Origin: a virus
Length of the DNA stretch: 64,000 bases
Strand: one strand, 5' to 3'
Virus record (IMG/VR): IMGVR_UViG_3300025674_000016
Coordinates: 91,703-155,702 of that record
In this document: piece by piece, positions 9,480 through 19,611 of the stretch
How positions within the stretch are numbered: the first letter of the stretch is position 1
Layout: the number at the start of each line of letters is the position of its first letter
Notes under the pieces: model-generated
Told to the model about the DNA's origin: nothing
The model's input: only the letters and a program-made list of their open reading frames with translations
The model's database searches: none
Translations under genes and position numbers: made by a program

Positions 9480-9534
9480 AATTAAATATTGTTTTAAACT
9501 AGTTAGTTCAGAACAAACAAGAGAGGTTTATGTT

Positions 9535-9867
9535 TTGGAAAAGCTAAATGAAGACAAATTGCAGCCAGTTATTATTGATCTGACCAAAGCAGATAAATTA
9601 AATGAAAGTTGGTATAGAATGTTTGGAGCCTGGATTAAAATGTTTCTGGGACACACCTTTGATTTAAATGATTATAATTTTAAAGTTAGAGGAACAAAAA
9701 GGCAACTAGATAGCTTGGCAAAAGCCCTAGGGGCTGAGAAGAAATATTTAAAAGCGTTTACAAGATCCGGCCTCAACAGCCCCAGCACCCTTAAAAGTAA
9801 ATCCAAACTTCAAAAAGCAATCTCTATGTTTGAAAAGGCAACCGGTATAAAGTGGCCTTTAAAGTAA
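9535..9867 (+). CDS. Conserved-looking protein ahead of the tape measure
   Basis: 110 residues, mostly helical and basic in the C-terminal half (RGTKRQLDSLAKALGAEKKY). The start is TTG at 9535 behind GAGAGG; no better in-frame ATG is present. It lies between the gp51-like frame and the tape measure gene, so a tail-assembly role is plausible, but I do not recognise the family. Confidence 0.6.
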   Translation: MEKLNEDKLQPVIIDLTKADKLNESWYRMFGAWIKMFLGHTFDLNDYNFKVRGTKRQLDSLAKALGAEKKYLKAFTRSGLNSPSTLKSKSKLQKAISMFEKATGIKWPLK

Positions 9868-9887
9868 AATAAAGAGGTTTCTGTTAA

Positions 9888-12443
9888 ATGAGTGATCCTT
9901 TTAGCCAAGATGAATTAGATAGAATTAATGAAGCAGTTCAACAAAAGATTGAACTCATAAAGCAGACCAATATCTATAAAGAGCAATTAAAAAACGTCAA
10001 CAATCAACATGAAAAACAAATCCTCAATTTAAATGTTGAAAAACAAGCTTTTCAAGAGATACTCCAAATGGAGATTGATAGAGTAAAAGCAAGTGCTCAG
10101 GGCGGCAGACTCAATCAACAGCAAATAGAAACCATACAGCATCTAAAAAGAGAACAGTCTCGCCTTAATGGTGTTTTAAACCAAACAGTAGAACTTGAAA
10201 GACAGCGGTTGGAGGCTCTAAAAGAGTCAGAAGCAGCGGCAGAGCAAGTTGTTAAACAAATAGCTGTTGCAACGCTTGGTATGAAAAAGTTCGAAGATAC
10301 CTTTTTAGGTACTTTATCCAAGGCGGATTTTGCTTCTTTATCAAAAAAAATGGGAGAGTATTTTACTCTTCAAAACATTGGATATACAGCAATTGAAAAG
10401 GTTGCGTTTGAAACCTTCAATCTTGCAAGAGAGCAGGAGTCAGCCATAACTGCTTTTAAAATAGCAACAGCCGCAGGGGATAAATATAATGATCTGCTTA
10501 TAAGTTCTCAAATGCAATTAAGAACATTTGGTGTTTCAATGGAGGACACCGCAGATGCCGTTGCAGATTTATATGAAAACACATCTCTATTCACAGAGAT
10601 GTCAGAAAGATCTAAAAAAGTTTTAGTAGAAAATGTGGCTTTATTGGATAAGTTTGGTGTAGATGGCGCTAAAGATATTGAATTTTTAACAAAAGCTCTA
10701 GGAATGAATGCCGATCAGGCTGCAATGGTCACAAGGGATCTAGTCGGTATGTCCAGGGCGATAGGCTTGCCAGCGAAAACTGTCATGAGGGAATTTGGGC
10801 CAGCAATGTCAAAGCTTGCTGCTCATGGTGAAGATTCAATAAAAATTTTCAAAGGCATGGCAGCAGCAGCAAAAGCAACCGGTGTTGAAATAAACACCCT
10901 TATAGGTTTGGCCGGTCAGTTTGATACATTTGAAGATGCAGCGCAAAGCGTAGGAAAATTAAACGCAATCCTTGGTGGGCCTTATCTAAACTCAATTGAA
11001 ATGATAAAGGCCAGCGAAGAAGACAGAATAAGAATGCTAATTGAATCAATAAATCTGTCAGGCAGATCTTTTGAGGATTTGAGCAGATACGAGAGAAAGG
11101 CGGTTGCTTCTGCGGCAGGCATAACTAACATGGCCGAAGCAAACAAAATATTCAATACAAGCTTAGAGGCATATGATATAGCACAGTTTAAAGCTCAACA
11201 GGCAAAAATGTCTCAAGAAGAATTTAAAGAAGCAACAAGAGGGCTGATGAGTCTTTTTGAAAAGTTAAAGCAAATTGCCGCTAATTTTGCAGTTTCCATG
11301 AGACCAGTTATTGATGTCTTTATACAAGCAGCAGACGCAATTTTGGAATTTCAAGAAAACATGGGCGAGTCTTTTGGAATGACTGTCTTGATCGGAGGGG
11401 CAATTTTAATGCTTGTTGGCAGTTTTACTGCTATTATTGGTTCTGTTTTGGCATTCGGTCTTGCCTTAGCAGGCACTTTAGTTACCATGTTTACCTTTGG
11501 GTTATTTGCTCCCAAAATAGGCAAAGGACTTTCTGCTATTTCCACCGGAATGCTCAAGGTATCAGCATCAGCGATTGGCCTTGGAGCAGCAACGCTTTTG
11601 TTTGGTGCCGGTATAGGTTTGGCCGCAACCGGCTTGGCTGCCTTTGTAAGCTCTTTTTCTTTGCTTGACAAAGATCAACTAATTGCTGTAAAAGAAATTT
11701 TATATGACTTTGCAATCGCTGTTGGTGTATTGACTGTTGGTATGGTTGCGGCAGTTGCAGTTATCGCTATGTTTAGTGGTCTTGCGCCGAAGCTTGCAAT
11801 AGGTGTTGCTATAGTGTTTGGACTGGCGCTTGCATTTGCTGCTGTCGCTACAAGTGTTGGAATAGCAGCAGCAGGAATATCCTTGATAGGGTTTAGCGTT
11901 GCCTCCTTGGTAAAGGAGTTGAATAAAGAAAAAGCAATAGAAAATTTAAATCAACTTGGAGCTACCTTGGGCACAATGGCCCTCAAATCCCTCTATATAG
12001 TTCCTGGTATTATAGCCATAACTGCCGCCGTTGCCAGACTAGGCGTTGCCCTTAAAAAGATGGTAGACGATGTTGGTTTAGATGAAATGAAAACACTAGT
12101 AGATCTATTAGAAAATATTGATAAATTTAGTGGAGGCTCCGTTTCAGTAGCTTCTCCAAAGGGAGGCGCAACACCATCATCACCATTCACCAACATGGCA
12201 AGCGCAGTGTCAGGACTAACAAAAGAAAAGGTCGATCAAGCGGAAAGGCTTGTTGGAGTTGCGAAAACATTTAATATTTCAAATAACAACTTTAGTGCGA
12301 CCCAATCAGACAATTTTAAAAATAGTTTAGGCCCTCTTGCCACAGCAAAAGAAGTTTCTTTAGAAATAGACGGAGATCAATTTGCTAGGATTGTGGCTCC
12401 GTATATTGGAAAAAGATTAAATATTAAAGCAAGAATGAAATAG
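9888..12443 (+). CDS. Tail tape measure protein, gp29-like
   Basis: An 851-residue protein with a long N-terminal coiled coil (about 1-130, rich in Q, E, K), a mainly helical body, and a strongly hydrophobic Ala/Gly/Val region (about 490-690) made of several possible membrane helices. This layout and the position before the baseplate genes fit a tail-length ruler that is ejected on infection. The C-terminus ends in a small segment VSLEIDGDQFARIVAPYIG, seen at the end of many tape measures. T4 gp29 is 590 residues, so a longer tail is predicted. Confidence 0.88.
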   Translation: MSDPFSQDELDRINEAVQQKIELIKQTNIYKEQLKNVNNQHEKQILNLNVEKQAFQEILQMEIDRVKASAQGGRLNQQQIETIQHLKREQSRLNGVLNQTVELERQRLEALKESEAAAEQVVKQIAVATLGMKKFEDTFLGTLSKADFASLSKKMGEYFTLQNIGYTAIEKVAFETFNLAREQESAITAFKIATAAGDKYNDLLISSQMQLRTFGVSMEDTADAVADLYENTSLFTEMSERSKKVLVENVALLDKFGVDGAKDIEFLTKALGMNADQAAMVTRDLVGMSRAIGLPAKTVMREFGPAMSKLAAHGEDSIKIFKGMAAAAKATGVEINTLIGLAGQFDTFEDAAQSVGKLNAILGGPYLNSIEMIKASEEDRIRMLIESINLSGRSFEDLSRYERKAVASAAGITNMAEANKIFNTSLEAYDIAQFKAQQAKMSQEEFKEATRGLMSLFEKLKQIAANFAVSMRPVIDVFIQAADAILEFQENMGESFGMTVLIGGAILMLVGSFTAIIGSVLAFGLALAGTLVTMFTFGLFAPKIGKGLSAISTGMLKVSASAIGLGAATLLFGAGIGLAATGLAAFVSSFSLLDKDQLIAVKEILYDFAIAVGVLTVGMVAAVAVIAMFSGLAPKLAIGVAIVFGLALAFAAVATSVGIAAAGISLIGFSVASLVKELNKEKAIENLNQLGATLGTMALKSLYIVPGIIAITAAVARLGVALKKMVDDVGLDEMKTLVDLLENIDKFSGGSVSVASPKGGATPSSPFTNMASAVSGLTKEKVDQAERLVGVAKTFNISNNNFSATQSDNFKNSLGPLATAKEVSLEIDGDQFARIVAPYIGKRLNIKARMK

Positions 12444-12460
12444 TGGGAGTTTAAAAGCAA

Positions 12461-13936
12461 ATGCCAAGTTATAGAGATCCAGGCGATTTTTCTTTTCTAA
12501 AAAAATGTGATTTAAAAATAAGGTTTACCCACCTTTCATCGGGCAGGCACGCTCATTTTTTGGGAGCCGTAACGGACCTTAAAGATCAATATACATCAAT
12601 TTGGAACGAAGAGCCGGTATACGGAAGAATGGATCCCATAGCAACATTCCAGAGAACTGGAAGAAAAATAAGTTTAAGCTGGCAAATATTAAATGAAAAC
12701 AAAAGAGTTGGCGAGCAAAACATGATCGAGATTCAAAGACTTATAAGCTTTCTTTATCCCAATTATTATAATTCTAGCAATAATGCAAGTACAATTGCTG
12801 GTGGGCCTCTCTTAGCTTTAAAATACACAAACTTGGTTAGTCAAGCAGCGAATCCCGGCGGCCTTATAGGCTATCTTGATGGTTTTACATTTGATCCTCA
12901 AATGGATTCTGGTTTCGCAAACACAGAAGGTGAAAATCTTATTCCAACAGTTATAAACGCTAGTATAAACTTTACTGTGCTTCATACACACAAGCTTGGC
13001 TGGAGGGGGGCCAAAAGAAGAGTGGCGCAGTTCCCTTATGGTATAGCGAGCCAAATAGATAAAAAGGCAGATGATGATGCACAAGCGGCAGAAAACTTGG
13101 CCCAGAAGGCCGCAGAAGACGCGGCGAAGGCAGCGAAGGCAGCGGCTGAGCTTGCAGAAAAAGCAAGACAGGCAAACTTGGCAGCGAAGCAGGGAGAAAA
13201 TGCTCTTAATGAACAAACTATAAATGGCGAAGACCCCGCCCAAAGTGCAGCAGGGGCACAATCAGAAGGATTAAGATTTACGGATGGCGAAGGCGCTCTT
13301 GCCGCACTTCACGAGGAGATGATGCGGACCGACATGGATTATTTCTTGAAGCAGTCAGGTATTGACGGCTTGAGCGATGAAGAGGCCATGGCCGCCATCG
13401 GGGAGGGCGGCTTCTTGGCCGAAGCCGCCGATGCTCAAATAGCAAAAATTAAGCGACAGCAGGCGATGGCCAAGGCGGCGGCGGCCAGAGCAGAACAAGA
13501 AAGAAAACAAGCGGAAGAAAGAGCCAGAGAAGAGCGCGCTAAAGAATTCTATGAAGGCAAAGACCCATTCGGCAGAGACCCAGTCGTGTCAGACGAAGAA
13601 CTCCAGGAAGCAAGAGGAGACGCTCTTGGTCAAATTTATGATGAAACAATTACGCCCCTTGTTCAACCCGTTGTTGGGGCACTCGAAGGACAAAAAAAAG
13701 AAGAAGAATACCAAGATTGGGAAAACGAATACAACAGCGCTCGAAGAGACGGGGCTTCAGTTGAAGAATCCATCAAAATTGCTGGTGAGCGTGTCGTCGG
13801 GTACGTTGACGATGAGGATGATGCATCATCCTCGTCCCCAAGTGGCACTAATTATTACCCATCAGACCCTCAGTCTAAAGTCATATTCTATGACGACGGG
13901 ACCGGCGGGCAGAGTCGTATAGATGATCAGGATTAG
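12461..13936 (+). CDS. Baseplate tube-cap protein, gp48-like, with long low-complexity tail
   Basis: 491 residues. The first 190 (ITDLKDQYTSIW-type segment, VYGRMDPIATFQRTGRKI, NMIEIQRLISFLYP) resemble the T4-type tube-initiating baseplate proteins gp48/gp54. Residues from about 200 onward are low-complexity: Ala/Lys/Glu coiled coil, then an acidic Ser/Asp-rich end. Such an extension is not part of the family core and its function is unknown. Parts of the tail are visibly richer in GC than the surrounding genes. Confidence 0.65.
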   Translation: MPSYRDPGDFSFLKKCDLKIRFTHLSSGRHAHFLGAVTDLKDQYTSIWNEEPVYGRMDPIATFQRTGRKISLSWQILNENKRVGEQNMIEIQRLISFLYPNYYNSSNNASTIAGGPLLALKYTNLVSQAANPGGLIGYLDGFTFDPQMDSGFANTEGENLIPTVINASINFTVLHTHKLGWRGAKRRVAQFPYGIASQIDKKADDDAQAAENLAQKAAEDAAKAAKAAAELAEKARQANLAAKQGENALNEQTINGEDPAQSAAGAQSEGLRFTDGEGALAALHEEMMRTDMDYFLKQSGIDGLSDEEAMAAIGEGGFLAEAADAQIAKIKRQQAMAKAAAARAEQERKQAEERAREERAKEFYEGKDPFGRDPVVSDEELQEARGDALGQIYDETITPLVQPVVGALEGQKKEEEYQDWENEYNSARRDGASVEESIKIAGERVVGYVDDEDDASSSSPSGTNYYPSDPQSKVIFYDDGTGGQSRIDDQD

Positions 13937-13984
13937 AGAAAATTATTACCCTAAGCACCCCGAAGACGAGTAGAGTGAATTATA

Positions 13985-14308
13985 ATGAGATATGATAACA
14001 AATTAACATTAATAAATAACAATATTAGGTATAGAAATAAGTTTCTCAAAAAAGGAGTTAACTTTATCGAATATCAACAAGTGCCAGATATAAGATTGCC
14101 TCCCGCAGCAGACCTAGATATCATAACCCATACCTGGGTATCTGGCGATAGGCTTTACAAGCTAGCAAGCAAATACTACGGCGATCCTGAACTCTGGTGG
14201 GTTATTGCGTTTTATAATGCCAAGCCAACTGAATCTTATTATTCTTATGGATCTATTGTTGAAATACCACTACCCTTAGATAGGGTCTTAGAACAGATGG
14301 GGTACTGA
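13985..14308 (+). CDS. Baseplate wedge protein with LysM-like domain, gp53-like
   Basis: 107 residues. The C-terminal half is a LysM-type fold: HTWVSGDRLYKLASKYYGDP, LWWVIAFYNAKP, and IVEIPLP. T4 gp53 is a LysM-containing wedge protein that locks neighbouring wedges together, and the gene sits among other baseplate genes. Two bases separate it from the next gene. Confidence 0.72.
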   Translation: MRYDNKLTLINNNIRYRNKFLKKGVNFIEYQQVPDIRLPPAADLDIITHTWVSGDRLYKLASKYYGDPELWWVIAFYNAKPTESYYSYGSIVEIPLPLDRVLEQMGY

Positions 14309-14309
14309 T

Positions 14310-17276
14310 ATGTCTGATCCTCCAAGTTCAAAACCAACAAAAGACGAAAGAGAAAAAGAAAAACAAGAAGGCGGTGGCAAAAAAAAAGACCCTTTTGTAG
14401 AAAAAGATCAGACCGCAGAAGACGCACAATTAAGGGTCAACAAGCAATGCTTTCTTGTTAGAAATATAGAAGCTCTTATTGGGGCGCAAGCAGCAGCAAG
14501 AGCCGAAGGATACAAGCATTTTTCTTGTGTTACAGGCCCACCAATGGAAATAACAAATGAGCTTGTTTCCGTTAAAGGGCTAGACAAAATGTTCGGCCTT
14601 ACAACAGCCCAGCACGCAGTCTTGCAACCTAGAATACGTTTATATTTAATAAAAAATGGAACAATCATAGAACTGCCATTTGACGCAAGTTTATCACCCG
14701 GAGTGCATACACAAAGGGCAATTTCTGATATGGTCAAATCTTCTAATTTTAGAGGTTATGGAGCAGGAATAAAAAGCTTTTCTTATGAACTAGCAGGCAT
14801 TGACCCGGACACAGCAGATAGACTAATAAATGCAAAATTAACTCTATACTTTAAAACTATTGCAGACTTGTTCCACCCTAGAAATAGCGGCGGAATGTCC
14901 AAGAGCAGACCTTTTCAATACGCAGATTTAATAAACATGAATAAAGCCTCTCTTGCGCCAAAACGGGGAAGAAAAGGCGAGAAAACAATAGCCGATGATG
15001 AAGATAGATATGAATTAAAAGCAGTTGTTGGATGGGGCGATCCCCCTGTTGGGCACCCTTTATTTCCAAAAGCAATAAGAAAATCAATACAAGGTGCAAA
15101 AGCAACATTTTCACTTCAACTTATAGACCATACGATCAAGTATAATCAGGACGGCACTCTTGAGCTAGACATTGATTATATGGCTTCTATTGATTATATT
15201 CTTTCAACTTCTGATTTAGATATTTTCTGGTTACCAGAAACAAACAAAGCAACAGATTTGCAAACAAAAATACAAACAAAAAGAGATGAGCTTTTGCAGT
15301 CTGATCAAGAGCTTGAAAGGCTTATGAATGTGAAGAGAGACGGTGCAATACCAGCGGGTGCGTCTACACCTACTGCCGCTGGTAATCAGCCGGATACACA
15401 GCAGGATGTAATAGCAAGGCATGAAGATAGAAAAAAACAATTAATAGAAGAAGCAGAAGGTTTAGTGGAACAGCTAGATCAATTAGTAAGATTAAGAAAA
15501 ACAATTGCTTACAGTAGAATAACCGATGGTCTTTTGGAAACAGAGGGCATTCTTAAATGTATAGAAGTGTTTCCATCACAATTGGGAGTTGTTGGTGGTA
15601 GAGTGCTAAGGACAGAAAGCATTGTAAAGGGAAACAAGAAAAAGCCGATAGCACAACAAGACAAAGAAGAAAAAGCTAATGCAAAAAAAATACAAGAAAC
15701 CGCGCAGCCAGCATCAGAAGAAGAAAGAAAAGAAATGAAAGAAAGAATGGACGGTGTAAATAAAGACGCTGCTGATGATGGAAAGCTAACGGCTAGTAAA
15801 TTAAAAGGCAACCAAAAAAAACACGTTCAATCTTCTAAGAAGCCAAGCAAAAAACCAAATGGAAAAATAAAAATATTTTATTTCTTTCTAGGGGACTTAA
15901 TTGATATTGTTTTAAGAATTTTAAAATCAGAAGTTGATGGGCAAAAAAATAAAGCAGCAATAGAAACTTTAGAGAGGGTTATTGTTATGATGGGGCCTGC
16001 CGTGCTGAAAGACTCCAGAAGAAGTTCTGGCCTTTTAAAAGTAGGAAACTTAGCAGATATACCTATATCCTATGACTTGTTTGAAAATTGGTTTATTTAT
16101 AATGTTATTAGGCCGCAAAAAGAAACCTATTACTTTAAAAAGTTTGTTATTGATATAATGGATAATTTAATTTCCCCTGTTCTTGGTAGTGGGTGTTATT
16201 CTGGTGAAAGACAAAAAGGAAGAGTTGCATCTATACCCTTAACAGTGCCTAAATTGTCTGGTGGGGGGCCAAGAGTGCCAGTAAGATCAAGGTGTAGCAT
16301 TGCAGGCTTAAAAAACAAGAAAATGTCAAAAACTGGTTTGGGATCTGAGATTGGAACAAGCAGTATAAGAGAATCTAACGATTATTTGTATTTTTATATG
16401 CGCGATAACAATGTAAAGCGCAGGCAAGCAGATTATAAAAAAGACATTAAAAAGGGAATATACCATCTTAGAATCGGTCAAGAAAATGGATTAGTCAAAT
16501 CTGTAGAATTTGAAAAAACAGATATACCTTTCCTGAAGGAACACAGAGTAACTGCTGATGGTGAACATCCAAATGGTTTTTTAAGAGAGAAATATGATGC
16601 AAAAATTAAAATGGTTGGAAACTCTTTTTTTATTCCTGGTCAATATGTCTATATAGCCCCCACAGTGCCAGGATATGATGTAAATAAAAAAATTGGTAAA
16701 ATAAAACAACCAACAAAACAACTTTTGCAAAATTTAGGATTTGGGGGATACTATCTTGTGACCAAGGTTTTTCATAATATATCCCCAGAATCTTATGTAA
16801 CAGAACTTGTTTGCCGATGGGAGTCTTTCGGGGAATCCACAGCAAAAGATATTCAGTCTTATTATGAGAGAATTGAAGATATCAATAATTGCAAAGCGGG
16901 CGCGGCAGAAGCCGCAAGCTCATTTGATTATTCAGAAGTCTTGGACGAGCAATTGCAAAATCTTAATGATGCAGCAGGGAGAACTATATATCAAAACGTA
17001 GGAGAAGCTGTCAAGGATGCGGCGGGCGTGGTGACGCAGGGCGCCGCCTCAGTCGTTGCAGGTTATATACCACCAGGAGCTGCTAGAACCATTGTATTAG
17101 GTATCCTAGGTGCAGGCCAAAGCGTTGTCAATCAGGGTGTAGATGATGCCGTTGACGCTGCACCAGGAGTAATGGACGCAGTTTCGGAACTTGGAGACGA
17201 TATTACTGGGGCGGCTGTGGAGGCCGGTCGGGAGTTTTTTAACCAATTTTTTGACCCAGAAGGAGACGATCAATGA
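14310..17276 (+). CDS. Large baseplate hub structural protein
   Basis: 988 residues. Beta-rich N-terminal domain (about 40-320), a charged helical linker (about 310-520, rich in K, E, Q), a further folded region, and near the C-terminus SFFIPGQYVYIAPTVPGY and FGGYYLVTKVFHNISPESYV, a segment seen in hub/spike-carrier proteins of large phages. The last 110 residues are Ala/Gly/Val-rich. Context (after gp48- and gp53-like genes) supports a hub role; an exact T4 equivalent is not clear. The stop overlaps the next start (ATGA). Confidence 0.55.
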   Translation: MSDPPSSKPTKDEREKEKQEGGGKKKDPFVEKDQTAEDAQLRVNKQCFLVRNIEALIGAQAAARAEGYKHFSCVTGPPMEITNELVSVKGLDKMFGLTTAQHAVLQPRIRLYLIKNGTIIELPFDASLSPGVHTQRAISDMVKSSNFRGYGAGIKSFSYELAGIDPDTADRLINAKLTLYFKTIADLFHPRNSGGMSKSRPFQYADLINMNKASLAPKRGRKGEKTIADDEDRYELKAVVGWGDPPVGHPLFPKAIRKSIQGAKATFSLQLIDHTIKYNQDGTLELDIDYMASIDYILSTSDLDIFWLPETNKATDLQTKIQTKRDELLQSDQELERLMNVKRDGAIPAGASTPTAAGNQPDTQQDVIARHEDRKKQLIEEAEGLVEQLDQLVRLRKTIAYSRITDGLLETEGILKCIEVFPSQLGVVGGRVLRTESIVKGNKKKPIAQQDKEEKANAKKIQETAQPASEEERKEMKERMDGVNKDAADDGKLTASKLKGNQKKHVQSSKKPSKKPNGKIKIFYFFLGDLIDIVLRILKSEVDGQKNKAAIETLERVIVMMGPAVLKDSRRSSGLLKVGNLADIPISYDLFENWFIYNVIRPQKETYYFKKFVIDIMDNLISPVLGSGCYSGERQKGRVASIPLTVPKLSGGGPRVPVRSRCSIAGLKNKKMSKTGLGSEIGTSSIRESNDYLYFYMRDNNVKRRQADYKKDIKKGIYHLRIGQENGLVKSVEFEKTDIPFLKEHRVTADGEHPNGFLREKYDAKIKMVGNSFFIPGQYVYIAPTVPGYDVNKKIGKIKQPTKQLLQNLGFGGYYLVTKVFHNISPESYVTELVCRWESFGESTAKDIQSYYERIEDINNCKAGAAEAASSFDYSEVLDEQLQNLNDAAGRTIYQNVGEAVKDAAGVVTQGAASVVAGYIPPGAARTIVLGILGAGQSVVNQGVDDAVDAAPGVMDAVSELGDDITGAAVEAGREFFNQFFDPEGDDQ

Positions 17277-18427
17277 GTGATATGCCAAAAGGTGAAAATG
17301 GTTTATCTTCAAGAAGTATGCATATACAAAGAAGAAAGTTTGTTAGGAAAGCATATCCTTTGCTAGATAAAAGAAATGGAATTGATTTATGGTATGGTCC
17401 AAAATCTTTATATGGTAAGGTTAACACCAGAAACGTACCTCAATTATTATCAGAAACAAATTTAAAAAGTATTCTTTCTTCTCCTGAGTTGTTTGCTGTG
17501 GATTTTGTTGTCGATGCTTTTGAAGATTTAAGAAGATTTATTTCAAGAGCTTCTCGCAGACGTGTTATTTTTGCACAAGATAGTTTTATGGGGCTCATGA
17601 ATGCCAAGTTAGCTTGGCGCAGCGCCAGAGAAGAATATGATCAGCATATAAGAGATATACACGAAGTTTTTGTTAGCAGTTACTTGATTCATAAAAATAG
17701 AAGTTATAAAATTTTAACTATTGAAGATTTTCTTGATTTATATATTGATCATGCTAGAACAATAGGTAGAATGAGCCCTATAACTTTTGGAGGATATATA
17801 AAATCTAAATATGTAAATCATGCTATTTCTGGCTTAATAATAGAATTAAATACATTTTCATATGACAATGATAGTTTAAAATTTAAAAGATTTTATGAAA
17901 GCGATCATTTTAATTTTTATCAAAATGCAGCAAGAAAACATGGGTTTAGAGTTGATTACAATAGTCCTTGGAGATTGGTTGCTGATATAACAAGCCCAGA
18001 GATGCAAAAATATATGAGCAATTACAGAGTAAACAATCCAGAAGAATTATTCTTTGATTATTATTATGATGCTTATAGGCTTGAAGTTTATATGATTAAA
18101 AAATACCTAGTACAATTTTATAATGATTATGCCAGTGGCAATCCTATTGTTAAGAGAGTTGTATCTGGCAGGTTTGACAGGCCAGAGATTAAAGCTAAAA
18201 TAAAGTATAGACAACAAATAAAAGAAAGTGAGGTTGATGAAAAATATAGTAACTTATTTTGGCTTAAGTTTTATCTTGATCTTAGAGAGGCAGAACTTTC
18301 TAAACCCATGACAAGACAATCTAAAAATAAGAAAATCATGGAAATGGCGCACATCATGAAAACGCTTGACTTCACCAGAGCTTTGGACTATATTAACCGA
18401 GAGTTGATGATTCTAGAGCGAGGTTAA
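17273..18427 (+). CDS. Conserved virion-module protein, function unknown
   Basis: 384 residues, rich in aromatic and charged residues, mostly helical, without signal peptide or membrane segment. It overlaps the hub gene by 4 bases and is followed 2 bases later by the polymerase gene, so it closes the structural operon. The C-terminus (KIMEMAHIMKTLDFTRALDY) is a clear helix pair. I do not recognise a domain. Confidence 0.6.
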   Translation: MSDMPKGENGLSSRSMHIQRRKFVRKAYPLLDKRNGIDLWYGPKSLYGKVNTRNVPQLLSETNLKSILSSPELFAVDFVVDAFEDLRRFISRASRRRVIFAQDSFMGLMNAKLAWRSAREEYDQHIRDIHEVFVSSYLIHKNRSYKILTIEDFLDLYIDHARTIGRMSPITFGGYIKSKYVNHAISGLIIELNTFSYDNDSLKFKRFYESDHFNFYQNAARKHGFRVDYNSPWRLVADITSPEMQKYMSNYRVNNPEELFFDYYYDAYRLEVYMIKKYLVQFYNDYASGNPIVKRVVSGRFDRPEIKAKIKYRQQIKESEVDEKYSNLFWLKFYLDLREAELSKPMTRQSKNKKIMEMAHIMKTLDFTRALDYINRELMILERG

Positions 18428-18429
18428 AC

Positions 18430-19611
18430 GTGCTTTTCCAAACACTCGATGACAAGAAAGAATGCGTTGGCATCTACGCAAACAACGAGATCCAAAACAC
18501 AATTCCAACAGGCATAACAAAAACCTGGTCATATGCTGGATATCTGGAAGATCTCCAGATTGAGTATGCCAGTCTATACTGCGACGGTAAACCCATAAGC
18601 CAAGTTGTGCCAGAACACTTGCAGCAAGAATGGGCCGAGATCAGCGCCAAGATGAAAGCTTTTTTTAAAGCATTTACAACAGCAAAAATCGACTTAAAAC
18701 TGGTTTGCTTCTATGACATGGTGCCACGAGACGTTCTGCTTGAATGGTGCGATTTAAAGTCGAAAATCTGCGACTACATCTTTGAAAATTATGAAAGACC
18801 AGCCAACTATGAGTTCTTGGTCGAGCTAACCAAGCTAACTGAAAAGATTAAATACCAACAAGTCAATATTGACTTATCAGCAATAAGCTCTCCGCTTGAG
18901 TCTTATCGCTCTAGGTCTTTTATCAACAAGATGAAAAAGGTAAATCCCTTTATCGAGTACAATATCTTTGGAAGCGTTACTGGCAGGCTAAGCACAAAGC
19001 CAAATAGCTTTCCTATCATGACGATGGATAAGAAGTATAGAAAAATAGTTAAGCCTCACAATGATTGGTTTGTGGAACTGGACTTTAATGCTGCTGAGTT
19101 GCGAACTTTTATTGCTCTTAACAAAAGAGATCAGCCTCAAGAGGATTTGCACGAGTGGAACATAAAAAATATCTTTAGGGGTTTCGGCACTCGTGAGGAA
19201 GCCAAGACAAGATTGTTTGCTTGGCTCTATAATCCCAAGTCAGAGGACTATCTGCTCAACAGAGAGTATGATCGAGATGCGATTATTAATGAATATTTCG
19301 ATGGAACCCATGTAAGCACGCCTTATGAGAGAAAAATCAGGGCAATACCAAAAAATGCCCTGAATTACTTGATTCAAAGCACTTCAAGCGACTTATTCTT
19401 GAGGCAAGTTATAAAAATAAACAAGCTTCTGCAAGATAGGGCTAGCTTTATAAGTTGGACCCTTCATGATTCTGTTATGATCGACTTAAAAGATGAAGAT
19501 AAGCCCATTTTAAAAGAAATCATAGCTCAGTTTGGTGATACTGACTTTGGAAAATACTTGGTTAACGTGTCTGCTGGCAAAAACTTTGGAGATTTAAAGA
19601 AAATCAAATGA
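18430..19611 (+). CDS. DNA polymerase A-family catalytic domain
   Basis: 393 residues, GTG start behind GAGG. Family A motifs are present: TGRLSTKPNSFP (thumb/palm entry), motif A LDFNAAELR at about 217-225 with the catalytic Asp, a degenerate O-helix EEAKTRLFAWLY, NYLIQSTSSDLF, and motif C LHDSVMID at about 345 with the second Asp (usual HDE reads HDS). There is no 3'-5' exonuclease domain, so it is shorter than Pol I. T4 itself uses a B-family enzyme, and this phage also encodes Pol III alpha at 40288; which one replicates the genome is not evident. Confidence 0.8.
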   Translation: MLFQTLDDKKECVGIYANNEIQNTIPTGITKTWSYAGYLEDLQIEYASLYCDGKPISQVVPEHLQQEWAEISAKMKAFFKAFTTAKIDLKLVCFYDMVPRDVLLEWCDLKSKICDYIFENYERPANYEFLVELTKLTEKIKYQQVNIDLSAISSPLESYRSRSFINKMKKVNPFIEYNIFGSVTGRLSTKPNSFPIMTMDKKYRKIVKPHNDWFVELDFNAAELRTFIALNKRDQPQEDLHEWNIKNIFRGFGTREEAKTRLFAWLYNPKSEDYLLNREYDRDAIINEYFDGTHVSTPYERKIRAIPKNALNYLIQSTSSDLFLRQVIKINKLLQDRASFISWTLHDSVMIDLKDEDKPILKEIIAQFGDTDFGKYLVNVSAGKNFGDLKKIK